Of a stretch of 6,578 bases of DNA, positions 6,279-6,578 are shown one piece after another. The notes under the pieces are model-generated. The model did not search any database. It had not been told where the DNA came from and was given only the letters and a program-made list of their open reading frames with translations. How positions within the stretch are numbered: position 1 is the first letter of the stretch; every line of letters begins with the position of its first letter. The stretch spans positions 1 to 6,578 of the forward strand of contig JAISKU010000198.1 in assembly GCA_031261245.1 (NCBI GenBank), given 5' to 3'. The position numbers were made by a program, and so were the translations under genes. The DNA is from Oscillospiraceae bacterium. Its GTDB lineage: Bacteria; Bacillota; Clostridia; Oscillospirales; Oscillospiraceae.

Positions 6279-6551
6279 ATGATTACACACGAGGAATTGA
6301 AAAAGGTTGCTGCGCTCGCGAAGCTATCGCTTGACGGGGCGGATCTCGACGCGCTCGCGGCGGATTTCGGCGGGATCGTGGAGTTCGCGGACGCGGTGGC
6401 GGGCGCGGACTTGTCCGCGATGGATTTGACGGAGCACGACGAGGATTTTCCGCTGCGCGAGGACGTCGTAGTCCCGTCGCTGCCGCCGGAAGAGATTTTG
6501 TCGAACGCCGGGGAATCGGGCGGCGGCTTCTTTGTGACGAGGGGGCTTTGA
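6279..6551 (+). CDS. gatC: Asp-tRNA(Asn)/Glu-tRNA(Gln) amidotransferase subunit C
   Basis: GatC is the small subunit of the GatCAB complex. It clamps the amidase GatA to the kinase/tRNA-binding subunit GatB while misacylated Asp-tRNA-Asn or Glu-tRNA-Gln is amidated. The 90-residue length is typical. Family features are the N-terminal helix EELKKVAALAKLSL (5-18), followed by a region ending in LREDVVVPSLPPEEIL and the C-terminal aromatic GGFF. The ATG at 6279 follows GGAG (6268-6271) by 7 bases and lies 2 bases after the methyltransferase stop, so the genes are tightly coupled. It lies in one operon with aspS, which supports an indirect route to Asn-tRNA. Whether the complex also serves Gln-tRNA depends on genes outside the window. 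Confidence 0.94.
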   Translation: MITHEELKKVAALAKLSLDGADLDALAADFGGIVEFADAVAGADLSAMDLTEHDEDFPLREDVVVPSLPPEEILSNAGESGGGFFVTRGL

Positions 6552-6552
6552 C

Positions 6553-6578
6553 ATGGCGGGAATTTCGGATATCCGCAA
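6553..6578 (+). CDS. gatA: Probable GatA start (first 8 codons only)
   Basis: An ATG at 6553, one base after the gatC stop codon, follows a strong GAGGGGG ribosome site (6539-6545) at 7-base spacing. It opens a frame reading MAGISDIR to the window edge. Too little is present to identify it by sequence. The call rests on the usual gatC-gatA-gatB order and on this spacing. GatA would be the glutamine amidase that supplies ammonia to GatB. Confidence 0.6.

Overview
The window is about 6.6 kb of GC-rich DNA. It reads as a chromosomal fragment from an uncultured, GC-rich member of the Clostridia (Firmicutes), perhaps a gut or rumen lineage. Four things suggest this: a T-box riboswitch in front of an aminoacyl-tRNA synthetase operon, sigma-A-type promoters (TTGACA/TATACT), strong GGAGG-type ribosome binding sites, and an AspRS of the RDHGG / PGEFYQLDFEMAF / PHAGMAPGIDR type that I associate with Clostridia and Alphaproteobacteria. 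The species cannot be named from sequence alone.

Left half, minus strand (1-2527). A 638-residue sugar-1-phosphate nucleotidyltransferase is fused to a degenerate phosphohexomutase-like region. Downstream of it lies the 5' part of a patatin-like phospholipase gene that runs off the window. The patatin gene has its own good promoter, whose -35 lies in the last codons of the nucleotidyltransferase gene. Its -10 sits inside a perfect 9-bp inverted repeat that looks like an operator.

Divergent intergenic region (2528-2797). This holds the ribosome binding site of the minus-strand gene, a near-consensus plus-strand promoter (2609-2637) and a complete but very compact T-box leader. The leader can be folded by eye into a short Stem I with a GAC (Asp) specifier, a canonical antiterminator with a UGGC bulge, and a competing intrinsic terminator. 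Stem II and Stem III appear to be absent.

Right half, plus strand (2798-6578). One tight operon runs through a leucine-rich-repeat lipoprotein, aspS (AspRS, probably non-discriminating), a class I SAM methyltransferase, gatC and the first codons of probable gatA. No terminator is visible between these genes. AspRS and GatCAB form a coherent unit for tRNA-dependent synthesis of Asn-tRNA (and possibly Gln-tRNA), governed by a sensor of uncharged tRNA-Asp. The lipoprotein and methyltransferase are unexplained passengers. The lipoprotein is the first gene under T-box control and differs from its neighbours in base composition.

The most interesting items are the minimal T-box, the surface lipoprotein under its control, the operator-like palindrome on the patatin promoter, and the shortened nucleotidyltransferase/pseudo-mutase fusion.
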